From positions 310,001 to 374,000 of the forward strand of contig JAGVVL010000025.1 in NCBI GenBank assembly GCA_018287875.1: 64,000 nt of DNA, given 5' to 3'. Below, piece by piece: positions 43,684 through 55,247 of the stretch. This DNA comes from Nigrospora sphaerica. Its lineage: Eukaryota > Ascomycota > Sordariomycetes > Amphisphaeriales > Apiosporaceae. The position numbers were made by a program, and so were the translations under genes. The notes beneath the pieces are model-generated. The model was not told the origin of the DNA. It saw only the letters and a list, made by a program, of their open reading frames with translations, and did no database searches. Every line of letters begins with the position of its first letter. Position 1 is the stretch's first letter.

Positions 43684-45284
43684 TCAAAAGGCGGCGAGCA
43701 TGACGCCCAGGCCGACGAGGACGGCAAAGGTGCTGGCGCCCGGGGCGCCGTCGGGCTTGGAGCCCTCGTTGGCGCTAGTGTCGCTGCTGCCGCTGCCGCC
43801 CTCCTTGTTGCAGTTCTGCGAGAAGGCGGTGGTAGTGCACCGGGCGGGGGCGACGGCGTCGCCGCCGCTGCCGCCCGACGTGCCGGTGCCGCCGCCGAGG
43901 GCGTTGCCCGCCGCCTGGCCGTTGGTGCCGGGCCCGCCGCCCGACATGCCGGGGATGACGGCCTGCGGCTTGCTGGACGCCGACGCCTGCGGCAGCTCCT
44001 TGTCCATGTCGCGGCCGGTGCCCAGCAGCGACTTGAGCACCGTCGGCCGGTCACTGTCCTCGACGGTATTGTTGAGGGCGCTGGCGTCCTTGTAGAGGTA
44101 GCCCTTGCCCGAGTTGGTGCCGGGCGCCGACTTGGTCTTGTAGCACTCGATCGAAATCTCGCCAAACGTGGCGTAGTCGAAGCCGAACTTTTTAATGTCC
44201 TCGCTCTCCCAGTCGATGGGCCCGCCCGCCCAGCCAATGGTGCCCGGCGCGTTAGAGGCGGCGCCGCCAGGCCACAGCGAGATCTGGAGGCGCGACGGCG
44301 TCTGCGGGTAGTCCCATTGGTTCGACGTCTTGTTCCACGTGTCGGCCTTCTTCTGCACCCGGCGCACCTGGCCATCCACCAGCCATGTGATGTCGTCGGG
44401 CGTCCACCGGATCTCGTAGTCGTGGAAGTTTTCGAACGTGTCCGACAGTTCAGTGATGTTGCCAGAGTGCGTGTCTGCAGGACGAGTCAGCAGAGACGCC
44501 TAAGAGGGAGGTCGGGAGCGGGCAGGGGTGGGCATGTGTGCGTAACCGCCAACTTACAGTCAGGGATGCCTTGGAAGTAGTAATTGGTCTGGGCTATGCC
44601 GAGCTCCGAACCCACAAACTCGAAATCGATCTCGTCCTTGACGTCGCTCAGCAGGATGAAGGCCGTCACCACGCCCTTGCCGCGGCCGGTCCTGAGACGA
44701 GCCTTAACGGTGCCGTACCACAGGTACACAGTCGAGGCCAGCACGGTGCCGGGCGACTCTTTCGGCATCGTCAGCAGCACCGTCTTGCCGTCGTTGGTCA
44801 GCTTGGGCTTGCCCTGCGCCACCCAGTCGGCCTTGGAGGCGTCGCCCAGGTATTTGCCCACGTCGACGATGCGGTCCAGCGAGTCCATCTTCATGGTGCG
44901 GTCCTGGCAGACGGGCTCGGGCGTGCACGAGTCGAGGGAGAATGACATGCGTGGATCGCAGCCGCCGAGGCAGTAGGCGCCCGCGCCGCATTGGCCGTAT
45001 TCTGCAGTCGCGTAGACGCCACGGTTAAACAAGGAGACACAAGGCTAACGGAAACTCGGCAAAGGCGGCGGTGGCACGCGGCTGTGCGACACGGCGGCGC
45101 CCAGGAGGACGCAGAGCCGGGGGAGGGGCGGATGACAAGACGGCAGCAAGAAGCACTCACGGGAACAGCAGGGGGTCTCCTCAGGGCATTTCTTGGTGAG
45201 CGAGCAGCTCGCGCCCTGCTCGGCCGAGACGAGAGCAGAGGCACTAAAGAGGGCGGCGCCCAAAGAAAATATTGTTCGTCGCAT
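43684..45284 (-). CDS. CRH-type GH16 chitin-glucan transglycosylase with CBM18 and GPI signal
   Basis: Three exons on the minus strand, 45284-45161, 45001-44558 and 44474-43684, 452 aa. Intron 1 (GTGAGT...CTGCAG) joins PCCS-Q-YGQCGAG and so completes the chitin-binding CBM18 (about 24-58: GASCSLTKKCPEETPCCSQ, then YGQCGAGAYCLGGC). Intron 2 (GTAAGT, CTGAC branch) joins QGIPD-Y-THSGNITEL. Signal peptide MRRTIFSLGAALFSASALVSA. The GH16 domain follows with catalytic KDEIDFEFVG: E165 nucleophile, D167 and E169 acid/base, and aglycone-side motifs NFHDYEIRWTPDDITWLVDG and SRLQISLWPGG. The Ser/Gly-rich tail ends in a hydrophobic GPI-type signal (FAVLVGLGVMLAAF) after GSKPDGAPGAS. Family members (yeast Crh1/Utr2) act in the cell wall, transferring chitin chains onto beta-1,6/1,3-glucan during wall maturation. 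Confidence 0.94.
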
Positions 45285-48200
45285 TTTCCGCGTGGTGGAC
45301 AGGCTGGAATCTTGCGACAAGAGGCGATGGGAGCCGAATGAACGAGGTCAATAGGGATACCCTGTCGGTTGTCGCAACGGTGCCGGAGGATCTGCGAGGC
45401 TGGCCGGTTGCAGAAGATGGGACGGCAAAAGAAACGAACGAACGACGGGTGGAAAGATCAACAAGAACGATGAACGGCCCGGCGGGAGAGCGAACGCTTT
45501 GGACCCGACACACGACCCAAATTCCAACCAAGCCTGACTTGCCGCACAGTGAGCGGGAGACGGCGCAGCGGCAGGTGCGTCAACGGGTCGTCTGTCGTCG
45601 GAATACAATTATCGCAACCCCAAGACGACAATTCGCGCCTGTCTTCTGGTGCAGGAAGGGTCCCTTTGCTGACGAAAAAGAGCGATTGGGTTCACGACTA
45701 GGACGGGGGTTGAGGGAAAGCCGGGGGTTAGAGGCAGCGGGAGCGAGAGGTTTGAGTTAAGGTTAAGACAGGAATGCTCCGTCTCGGCGGTCGATCTCGC
45801 GTGCGCGAAGAAACAAGCACGGGGAATGGCGGGTACCACACGGCGACTGCCGGTGTACAAGGGAAACGAAGAGGGAGCGAGGGACAGCAGCAACAGGAGA
45901 GCGAGTGTCGTCTGGTACTGGACGTATGGCCTCTGGTGGTATTATTGGAAGCGGTCGTTGGTTTGGGGTTGCAGGGAGGGAGTAGGCGAGCGAGTTTCAA
46001 AGGGGCCGCGGCCGAGATTTGTTTCTAGACAAGAGAACAAAGAGCCCGTGACAATGATGATCCCAACCCTCACCAGTCAAACCCGTCTTTCTACCGATGT
46101 AACATACACCTCTTTAGTTTTCCGTCTTCCATTTCTTGCTTCTCCCAAGTCCGCAACCGTGGGGCAGCGGGGGCAAGGGAACAAGTCGGGGCAGCAGGGA
46201 CAGGCGGCTGCCGCCCACAAACCTGATCCCGACTGGGTATAGGCGCAATCGTAGCGACAGCCACGAAAGGGTTCGCTGAGGTGGATTGGAGAATTCGCCA
46301 TCCGAGTGGAGAGCACAGGGATGAAGGGGCGCCTAGTGCGTGATATGCAGCGAATCTCGTAATGAGTAGCGCCCTGCAATTCCCGTATTGGGCACGCTAC
46401 GTTTCCACCAAGAGCGATCGCTCGATACCCGGAATCACCAAAAGCCCGGGGCGCTTGTCGAGAAGGAGGGTTCAGCCGAGCCCAAGAGTAGCCCTCTCGC
46501 CCCCTCACGGTCGCTGGGCACACTGTACGACACACGGTGATCGATTAATGGATGCTTGCGTCCGTGGAGGGGTGAGATGGAAGCATCTTATGCTGTCGTC
46601 CCGCCGCCTGTCGTACCGTTCCCCATTGTACATGGCACATGCGTTGGCGAAGCATCCGTGGTTGTCGAGTGCTTAGTAGGAGACAGGCAGAGGCAGGGAG
46701 GCAGGGTCTGGTGGCACACAAATCCTGCTTCGAGGCCCCAGACTAACCCTCACCCCTCGGGCCACCTATTCAATGGCCCGCTTCCCCCAGAGCTTGGAAG
46801 CTTGGAAGCTGGAGAATGGATCGGTGGTCGGCATATGTGGGCTCATTGACCAAGGCGAGGTTCCCAAGCGACCCCCACTGGAGGTTAGTCTTGTCACGGC
46901 TACATTAGGCCCGGCTCTATCTGCGGACGCTTACGGATGAGGAATGCACCGTCGCATAGCCTGTCAGCCAGACTGCCGTCCACGCGTCCAACCTCCCGAA
47001 TGGGTTATTACTGGATGAATGGCACGACGCGAGGCCATCGGATGGCACACGCACCGCGGGCGCCGAGTAGCAGCGGTCCCCCATATATACAAGATGGGAT
47101 ACAAGAAGCGGCCAAACGAGCCACGGGCCGGGCCAGATTGGCCGCCCTTGCGTGCTAGTCGCCGCCCTTGCGAAGGCATCGCCTGTTGAGCGCCGGCGTG
47201 TAAAAATACAGTAGGTGGTGAGCTGACAAGGGACGCCGCTCCGAACAACCCATGCAAGCCACACTGCGTCCATGTGGTGGCTGCCAAGAAGACGGGAGCC
47301 CCGCACCTGCCCGACTATTGGGACCCTGGCTGCTGGTGCAAGCAGCAGTTCGTCCAGTACTTGAAAGGGCAGCTTCACAGGGATCGTTTAGGTACTTAGG
47401 TAATAGTACCTAAAGTACCTGCCCAGATCAGTAGGGTAGAAATGAGGGCTCTCCATTGGAACCTGAGGTCCTCGGCCACAATATCGCACAACACCTGCGG
47501 AATCAACATATGGATTGCTTAGACCCGCTCACGCCTTTACTAGTAATGGATGGATCAATTTGGAACGGCGCAGTTGACGGAACGTCTATCGTCACTCCAT
47601 CCTCGGGATGCTATCTCATGCCCCGACGTACTCGTACGCTCGATTGCCTCGGTCTCCCTTGCTTCCCAACTGTTGCTGCCTGACCTCGGATGAATTTTCT
47701 GGGTCCTTCTTCCGCTCAGATGGCCGCCCGACGCACATTCGGGGTGGATCCCCGGCCACCCTACCGAAGCCCAGCCCGTCTCTTCTGTTCCCCGGCAATT
47801 CATCCAGGAGGCACCCCGGGTTCATAAAGGCAAGGAAGGATACGATATCGAGCTGATGTCTCCCCGCGGGGAAACCACCACCACTAGTAATCGGATGGGC
47901 TGCCGCCTGATTTCCGCGTCTACAAGGGGATGCTCCAAGAGGAACGAGAGTCCCTCGTACCTTCTTCTCTCTCCGCCATCTGCCACGAGTCTGAACAAAG
48001 GCGTGAGCAAAAGCTTCTGGGCCCTTGGTCACGTGGCTAACAGCAAGGACTGCTGTATGTTGGCATGCCGGCTGGCACGTTACGGCGGGCCAGTCAAACT
48101 GAATCAGTGGCATCGCATTCCTGGAGATGACACGGGCGTAGTGCGTCTGTCGCCCGTGTCGCTGTGCTGCTTTCCCCTCAGCGTTAGAGGAATTATTACG

Positions 48201-49470
48201 GAAATTGTATCTCCGTCGGCAGACATGCTTATGGTCGCCGACGCTCTCATGTCTTTGCTTCTTGGTTCTGCTGTGGCATTTCAACTGAATTTTGCAAGCC
48301 GTTAGTTCCCGCACACCATCTTGCGAGTCCCCTTTGTTCATCTGCCGGAGAGTATCGTCGGGTTTCGAGGTGATCCTACCAATGTTAGTTTCGCAACAAC
48401 CAGGTACCATGGCAATCGGCACTGCCTCCTTCGCCGTCGGAGAATCGCCAATGGCCAATGACAGTAACGGAAAGTCCTGCCTTCTCCGAGGGGGGCTCGA
48501 CGCAATGGTGGGCAGGCACTGGAGTCTTGCCAGTACATCTATGCCTTCCGACCTCCCCGCCAATGCACCTCGCTTTCGGGCGCTCCAGAGCGCCCGCGGA
48601 TGGCCATCCTCCGATCAGCACTTCTCGCCTTGCCCGGACAAGGCAGGAGGGTGGAGGTAGGCTTCCCACGACGAAGAGCTCCGCGAAGAGCCGTTTTGGT
48701 TTGTCGAAGCCACCGCGCAGACCGTCTGCGCGATAGAGCAACCTCAAACGCGAAACAGACCATACGCTGTCAGCTCCCTCGGCTCGGTGACTACATCGTA
48801 CCATAAGCTGCGCGACCACGGCTTGCTGCTGGAGCCGGAACAGAGGAGCAGGAGGGACCACGACAGTCATCGAGAGATCCGATCGTCTGCTCCTCCGTGA
48901 GCTTAAAAGCCGGGTCCGGTCTGCATTTAACCTGACAGCACCAGCACAGCTAGCCTCGGTGCAGGAAGTGATCCTGAAGGGTGACACGCGTGACCCATGG
49001 TCCAAACGCTACGCCTGCAAACTCAGAGGACTGTTGACTTTGCGGTGGGACGCGCGAGGGAGCGTCAAAGCCGAGCGCCATATCCGGACGCCCAGCCCAG
49101 CCGCACACGTTACAACTTTACTAGCTACACCTCGAGTGGCAGTTCTGTGACCGAGCGAGGCGTGCCATGGTGCCTGGATGGACAGCCAGATCCCGGAATA
49201 GCTAAGACTGTGCTGCTGCTGTTCTGCTCGGACCCTCCCATGGCATGATATGCATCGAAGCACCCAGCCTCGGAGCGAGGTGAGACAACGTAAAACACCA
49301 TTGATGATTTCAATCTCGCAGCGAGAGGGGCCCATCCTGCCACGCGAGGAATGAGAGGAAGATCGACACATTGACACCAATAACAACTTTGACCTTTCGA
49401 TCTGTTGAGCCCCCGGCCGGCTTGGGTCTTCTCTTTTCCTTCTCGAAGGGCGCGGGCCTGCTGCTGGTAC
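45285..49470. other. Gene-poor divergent region, 4.2 kb
   Basis: Lies between the head-to-head GH16 and Nudix-like genes. No open frame has domain character, including the longest (47616-48563, minus). A GTAC/CCTAAGTA-rich patch sits at 47388-47420 (AGGTACTTAGGTAATAGTAC). Confidence 0.5.
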
Positions 49471-49480
49471 TTATATATAG
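49471..49480 (+). promoter_or_regulatory. TATA box candidate of the Nudix-like gene
   Basis: TTATATATAG about 370 bp upstream of ATG 49845. A second A/T-rich start (TAATTTGATAATATCATAATC) lies near 49755. Confidence 0.35.
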
Positions 49481-49844
49481 CGACAAGCGCAACAAAAGGC
49501 GCATTCAGCCTTGGAGGACCCGTTTTTGCTGCAGCTCGACAAGCGCCTCGCTCGCCGACGCCGCCAAGGGGTGCTTATATTCGTCCGGACCGACACCAAG
49601 ACCGAATGGCCCGAAAACTACGCAGCCGGTCTGATTGATGAGAATAGAAACCAGACGAGCAGATTACATATCTATCACGGCCAAGTCCACACGCGTCCCG
49701 CGACGATCCCACCGGCTGGGAAGCGGGACATACCCATGCGCACGGAAGCATATGTAATTTGATAATATCATAATCCACCACTACCACGGCCATTACAACA
49801 ATTTCAAACTCGACACTGGCCACGACAGGAACACCCGGTTCAAG

Positions 49845-52415
49845 ATGGCGATTCAGCTTGACTCATCCACGACGACAACTACCACCGCCGTCGCCCCATC
49901 TTCAAAAACAAAACGGCCGGTGTCACCCTTGCCCCCGCCATCCAACCACCAGGCCAAATACAGCGACGTGCCCATTCGGCTCAACGTGGATTATTCACGG
50001 CCGCGGACTCAGCAATCCAAATACCAGTACCTTCCGATACAACTGGACACCAAGCCGCTCCCGGCACCGCGCTCTTCGCCGCCCAAGGTACGCACCCAGG
50101 GCCATGTCCGCGCCATCCAACAGCATCTGTACCCTCTGGCCGCCGTGTCGCCGCCGCTGCCACCACCGCTGCCCAAACCGCCAGGATCCATGGTCAGGAA
50201 AAAGGTACCACACAGGCTACCGGCGTCTGAGAGGAGTATAGAGGATGCTATCGCGCCGGCACCCCAGCTCCAGACGGACCCGGCGAGGAGGGAGGATGTG
50301 CCGAAGGCCACACCGCAGCAGGATGCGTATGCGATCAATTCTACCGTCCGCCGGGAGGACGACATGCGAAAACCGGTGGTGCGCCAGGAGGTGTATGCGG
50401 TACCTGCTCTGAAAAGGAGGGAGGACATAACCCCCAGGTTGCCGCCAGCGCAGCACGAGGTGTTCCTAACCCCGACACTGACGCGAAAAGACGAGAACGC
50501 GCCCAAGCCACCAATACGGCCAGACTTATACGTGATGACGCCTGCCAACAAGAGGGAGGAGGACACACCTCCTAGGCCAACACTGACACAGAACGTACCT
50601 CCCGTGGATCGCCGAGATGATGAGCAGCCTCTCAAGCGTACGCCCAGGCAACCTAAGTATACGGTGATGCCACCCGTGGCCAGGAAGGAGGTTAGTCAAC
50701 AGCACTTTGTTGCTCTGCCTGCGGCCAATCGTTCTCGGGAAGATGTGGCCAGGGCGCCGTCCCGGAAGGACATCTACGCCCTGGATCACAGGCAATACAA
50801 CGCCAGCACTGCGGCCTCGAGCGCAACCCAATGGCCGCCTACTCGAACACGAACCCCTAAGCCAGTACATGCGCCCGTGGTCGTTACGGCTCCCGTCACG
50901 ACTCCCGTCACGGCTCCAGCCACTATGACCCCTTATATAGCCATCAGTCCAGCACCGTCGCCCGTGATTAAGGACGACCCGCTGCCGCCCCTCCCAGCGG
51001 CTGCCATCACTATCACTGCACCGCCGCCGTCATCGGCTCAATCCCCCGATCGCACGCATTCCCAAGCCTCGCCGTCACTACCGCCCTCTCGGGCCAGGTC
51101 GTCACCCCGTACCCCAGGCTCGGCACGGCGAAACAACAAGCCACCGCCCATGACAGCCAAGTTGCATGCCATGCCAAGTCGGCTCAGTGGGCTGTTCAAC
51201 CATCTCTCCAACAACCTGCTCATGGAGTCCAGCTTGGACTGGGATCAGAAACGGATCTTGTCCATGTCTAAGGCGGCCTACCTCGCCTCGTGCTCATCAC
51301 CACCAACTCCCAAGGGGCATTCGCCCGTTACCACGCTGCCGCAGGCGCCAGCCGGCGCCACGGTGCCGCTCTCTGTCCCGCTTACGCCTATCCATCTTTT
51401 CCCGCCTGTCTCCCCGTCCTCCGTCTACACGGACGACAACCGGGACTTGGAACCACCCAAGTCGCCCACACCTCTCCCGCTCTTCGCCAAGGCCGGCCCG
51501 CCATCGCCGTATCACTTGCGCCACCCGACGCTCGCCCACGCGCATTCCCCTGGCAACCAGCCCTCGACATCACAGCCTCAACCGCTCCCACCACTGCTTG
51601 AGCAATCGCTGCCGCAGCTGCCCAGGACGGCGACCAGCACGCCGACCTCGAGCAACACGTCGGCCGTGGCCGCGACGCCGCACCTGTCGCCGGCCACGAC
51701 GTCGCTGACGACGTCGGCGGCCATCTTCCGGCTCGATTTCCACCTGTCGCGGCCAACGGTGCTGCTACTCAAGCGCGTCATTTCGCCCGTGTACCCGTAC
51801 GAGCCCCTTGCGCGCCCCGTGTGGGAGCTGCCGGCGGGCCCCGTTGACGATGCCGACTACTGCATCAGCGATGCCGTCGCCCGCTGCGTTGACCGCCTCG
51901 TCGGCCTGCGCGTCATCCGTATTAGCGGCCTGCTGGCCGGCAGCACCGGGCCGGTACCACGCGGCGGCGACGCCGATGTCGCCGCCCATGGCCGGCAGCA
52001 GCAGCATGCGTCCAAGGCCGCCGTCACGTCGTCGTCGCCGCGCCGCGGCCGCCGCGCCGGCATCATCCTCGACCCGCTCCCGCCGTCCATGCCGCCGCCG
52101 CCCACGCAGCCGCCCACGCAGCCGCTGCCGGAGCCGCCCGCGTCGGCTTCGTCGCGGGCCCGCCATCACCAGCTCCACCACGCGCCGCACCGGGCGGCGT
52201 CCCCGCCGGACCGCGTCGCCGCCGCCAAGGGGCACCAGCTCCAGCTGCACTGGACCGTACTGGTCGAGAGCATCGAGGACGTGGCGGTGCGCGGCGCCGA
52301 GCACGAGGAGTATGTGTGGGCCAGCTGGAACGTGCTGCAGATCCTCAACATGGACGAGGCGACCCGCGCCCTCGCGCGCGAGGCCCTCGAGTGGGCCGGC
52401 CGCTGCTCGTTCTGA
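49845..52415 (+). CDS. Disordered repeat protein with degenerate Nudix-like C-terminal domain
   Basis: Single exon, 856 aa from ATG 49845. Residues 1-620 are Pro/Thr/Ser-rich and probably disordered. Within them, ~148-325 hold about eight degenerate 16-24-residue repeats beginning (R/K)(E/D)(E/D) and carrying a Tyr or Phe near the middle: REDVPKATPQQDAYAI, REDDMRKPVVRQEVYAVP, REDITPRLPPAQHEVFL, KDENAPKPPIRPDLYVMTP. A short helix-like island (SRLSGLFNHLSNNLLMESSL) lies near 450. From 625 the chain looks folded: AAIFRLDFHLSRPTVLLLKR, then RPVWELPAGPVDDADYCI, AVARCVDRLVGLRVI, a ~105-residue low-complexity insertion, and LHWTVLVESIEDVAV...ALAREALEWAG. WELPAG followed by R-x6-G resembles a Nudix box, but the metal-binding REXXEE is RCVDRL, so activity is doubtful. 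No named orthologue recognised. Confidence 0.78.
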   Translation: MAIQLDSSTTTTTTAVAPSSKTKRPVSPLPPPSNHQAKYSDVPIRLNVDYSRPRTQQSKYQYLPIQLDTKPLPAPRSSPPKVRTQGHVRAIQQHLYPLAAVSPPLPPPLPKPPGSMVRKKVPHRLPASERSIEDAIAPAPQLQTDPARREDVPKATPQQDAYAINSTVRREDDMRKPVVRQEVYAVPALKRREDITPRLPPAQHEVFLTPTLTRKDENAPKPPIRPDLYVMTPANKREEDTPPRPTLTQNVPPVDRRDDEQPLKRTPRQPKYTVMPPVARKEVSQQHFVALPAANRSREDVARAPSRKDIYALDHRQYNASTAASSATQWPPTRTRTPKPVHAPVVVTAPVTTPVTAPATMTPYIAISPAPSPVIKDDPLPPLPAAAITITAPPPSSAQSPDRTHSQASPSLPPSRARSSPRTPGSARRNNKPPPMTAKLHAMPSRLSGLFNHLSNNLLMESSLDWDQKRILSMSKAAYLASCSSPPTPKGHSPVTTLPQAPAGATVPLSVPLTPIHLFPPVSPSSVYTDDNRDLEPPKSPTPLPLFAKAGPPSPYHLRHPTLAHAHSPGNQPSTSQPQPLPPLLEQSLPQLPRTATSTPTSSNTSAVAATPHLSPATTSLTTSAAIFRLDFHLSRPTVLLLKRVISPVYPYEPLARPVWELPAGPVDDADYCISDAVARCVDRLVGLRVIRISGLLAGSTGPVPRGGDADVAAHGRQQQHASKAAVTSSSPRRGRRAGIILDPLPPSMPPPPTQPPTQPLPEPPASASSRARHHQLHHAPHRAASPPDRVAAAKGHQLQLHWTVLVESIEDVAVRGAEHEEYVWASWNVLQILNMDEATRALAREALEWAGRCSF

Positions 52416-53371
52416 GCGCCGCGCCCGATGCCCCAGCAGGGGGGAAAGGGGACGAGACACGTGTGTAATATATATATTTATACCTATTCCTCTAATTCCG
52501 TAGGAGCGCGGGCGGGCATGGCCCCCGAGAAAGGCGTGAAAAGACGCTTGTGGGCGCGAGGATAACGAGGAAGTAATAGGACCGTGAGTGGGCGAAAGGA
52601 ACGGCAGTCAAAGGGCACGGCAAGCGAATGGTAAGCGGGACGGTGGGTGGACATTTGGAGGAAAGTGAACGTCGGGCCAGGGATGGAGCGTGGAAGGGAG
52701 GAAGGGTGGTTGAGTGTACCGAGCACTGGTTACCCTAGACCGGGTAGCTTGGACAATAACGCGATGTGCCTCCTTTGGTGCCTTGCTCACAGGCCAAGGC
52801 CGAATTCATCATCACACGAGCCCCAAGTTTGCCGGATTGACCTGACGTCTACTTGATAACTCACTACCAGCATAATCATTGCCTGCTGACCAAGAGACTC
52901 GTTGTCAAGGGGGTTCATGATGTGAATTTGTCTGATTTGGCTCCCCTTAGCCCCCAATCCACCCACTCCCGAGAAACAATCGACGTCGGCGCTACCTATC
53001 ATAAGAAAATCGTGAAGGGCGAAGTAAATGAAAACAGCAGGGACACCTAGAAAGGAGAAACGACCACCACGGCCCGTGAAGGCCCATATGATCCCGGCTT
53101 TTCTTCTTGCCCTTGTATACTCCTACACACAACGCAAGCCACTCCGCCACCGCTGCCATCATCGTGGCCTTCATTCACCGAACCAAAGGTTTGAGAAAAG
53201 CGCGTTTGGGGGTATGAAAAATCAAAAGACGAAGACATAGCCTCGTGCAGAGAATCAGACTCGCAGCACTTGATGAGCCAAGGGCGAGGAGCTCCCATGA
53301 GGCAAGCCAAGGCGCCTACCGTCTTCGGGTTTGCTTCTGAGAAGGGTACCGGCGGAGACCGCTGAATCGAT
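52416..53371. other. Convergent 3' spacer, 0.95 kb
   Basis: 3' regions of the tail-to-tail Nudix-like and Myb genes. Nothing else seen. Confidence 0.55.
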
Positions 53372-54079
53372 CTAGCGTTGCTTCTGAGAAGGGAACATGT
53401 CGGGAAAGTGTTCCTTGGCATACTGCTCGCAAGCCTTGGCCGGCTTGCCGACCTTCTGGCCGATCGACTTCCACTTGTTGTTCTCGTACTCCTTAATGGC
53501 ACTGAGAAGGGCGGCGCTTTCGTCCTCCGCAAATTCAGCATAGTGCATATCTTTGTACCAGTGCTTCTTCACACTACCCTCGGTACGAGTGGGGAAAGTC
53601 TGGCCCAGATGTTAGCGGGAAACTCGTTGTTATTTCAGGTAATACTCACTTTTGCGATTTCGGCCCAACTGTTGCCCAAATCTCGCATTTGCTTGAGACG
53701 TTGCTCCTCGGCAGGAGTCCAGGGCGTGTTCGTCCGGCTCTTCTTTGCGGGCGGTGGCGCGGGCATCGATTCCTCGGTTTTGACCGAGACAGCGGCGGTG
53801 GCCGGGGTGCCTTGTGCGGGAGGAGCAGGCACGGGTGTTGCTGTAGGCGCGGGCGTTGTCACGGGGGCCGGGATGGGTGATGCTGACACGGGAGGAGCAG
53901 GGGCCTGGGCCGGCGAGGGCAGAGGAGCCTGCTGAGGGGTATGCTGGCCATGCGGTTGAGCCTGGTGAGGGTGCTGTTGTCCCGGTTGCTGGCCCTGCGG
54001 CTGGATCGGAACCGGATGTTGCTTTTGCTGGTGCAGCTGCGGGTGGACTTGTTGAGAAGTGGGCTGCTGAGGCACCTGT

Positions 54080-54111
<32 letters not shown>

Positions 54112-55247
54112 GTGAGGGGCCGGTCGCTTACGGCCCCTGGGCGTGGGAGCCGGGGCCTGGGTAGGAGTGCCCTGCTGCTTGGCACCGGCAGCCGGAGCAG
54201 ACGCCTGCGGGATCGTCATGGGCGTCTGCACCGGCGTGTGCTGCTGAGGGTGGTGCTGGGTGTGCGGCTGCTGCTGCTGGTGCGCCGCGGCGGCCACGGC
54301 AGCCGCGTGCTGGGTGTGTTGGCCATGCTGGGCGTGCTGGCCGTGCTGGACGTGACCAGGGTGCTGAGCATGCTGGGGGTGCGACGGGTGGTGGTGAGGC
54401 TGCTGGTGCTGAGCATGGTGCTGCTGCTGCTGCTGCTGTTGCTGAGCGGCCGGGTTGGTCGGCTGGGCATAGCCGGTAAAGTCGGGGCGGCGCGCCATGT
54501 CAGCCTGCTGCGGGTACTGGTGCTGAGGACTATAGCGAGACGACATGGTTAGCTTGGTCCAATCCAATGACCCGACTCGGTCTCGGTGCTCGGTGCTGCG
54601 TGAAACGGCGTGATCCGGGGCAGCAAGGTGAAGCCGCCGCCCAGTCTGCCTCTCGACTCCTGGCCGTCTGCTGGTTCACCCCCCGGGCAAAGGAGCAAGG
54701 CCGGAGCACGAGGCGAAGACGTGGGCTGCGCAGAAGCGACCGCGCAACACAGCGACGAGGTGGCGGCAACGAGGTCTACGAGCTGCTACCTTAGAGCGAC
54801 CTATATGCGATGTCGCCAAGACCCGATCAATCGGGTGAAAGGGTGACGACACTAGCCAGTCCCCATTGTGCGCGAGCTACCTAGTATACCTGGGGCCCCG
54901 GTGGAAACGGTCTGGTTGAGGAGGGCAGACAGGTATACAAGAGGTACTCATGATGGTGTAGCGGCCCCGGTACCGAGGGTAATACACAAGCGACGGCGTG
55001 ATGGTGGTGTATAGTCTTGTAACAGACGACGGGGGGTACGCTGGTAGGCTGGCCGGCCGGGAGGGGGAAAGGCAACCACCATGGCGATTGGGAAAGTGGG
55101 GAGGGGGGCATAGCGAAGGGCAGGACGAAGAGGAAAGTGACTTGTCCGCAGGGAACTGGGTACTTACTGCATGTCGTTCGCATGTTGGCCGGCGGAGCCC
55201 GCGTACTGGATGTACTCGGGCACAGGACCGACCTGCCACTGCTGCAT
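53372..55247 (-). CDS. Gln/His-rich tandem SANT/Myb-domain protein
   Basis: My model on the minus strand is 55247-55168, 54529-53650 and 53599-53372, 395 aa. The long middle open frame could begin at MSSRYSPQ (54546), but there GCTAAC followed by TATAG forms a clean branch and acceptor, and the frame joins in phase to an upstream exon encoding MQQWQVGPVPEYIQYAG, which is itself flanked by CCAG and GTAAGT; I prefer the spliced start. The last intron (50 bp, GTGAGT, GCTAAC, GGCCAG) joins WAEIAK-TFPTRTEGSV and so rebuilds the first SANT repeat (about 294-343: W-TPAEEQRLKQMRDLGNSW, SVKKHWYKDM). A second follows (344-388: DESAALLSAIKEYENNKWKSIGQKVGKPAKAC). Residues ~30-230 are Gln/His/Pro runs. 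A basic GRKRPAP and KKSRTN suggest nuclear location. Likely DNA- or chromatin-binding; target unknown. Confidence 0.85.
54076..54111 (-). repeat. CAG/CAA repeat (polyGln) in the Myb gene
   Basis: About 12 Gln codons on the minus strand. A second tract of about 8 Gln codons lies at 54419-54443, and His/Gln triplets lie between them. Confidence 0.9.

Noticed and set aside
47616..48563. 315-aa minus-strand frame between the GH16 and Nudix-like genes
   Set aside because: No domain, no clear start context and no codon-position bias by eye; several comparable frames overlap it on both strands.
54530..54546. ATG at 54546 as start of the Myb protein (MSSRYSPQ)
   Set aside because: The ATG falls between a GCTAAC branch site and a TATAG acceptor, and an upstream exon joins in phase; kept only as an alternative.
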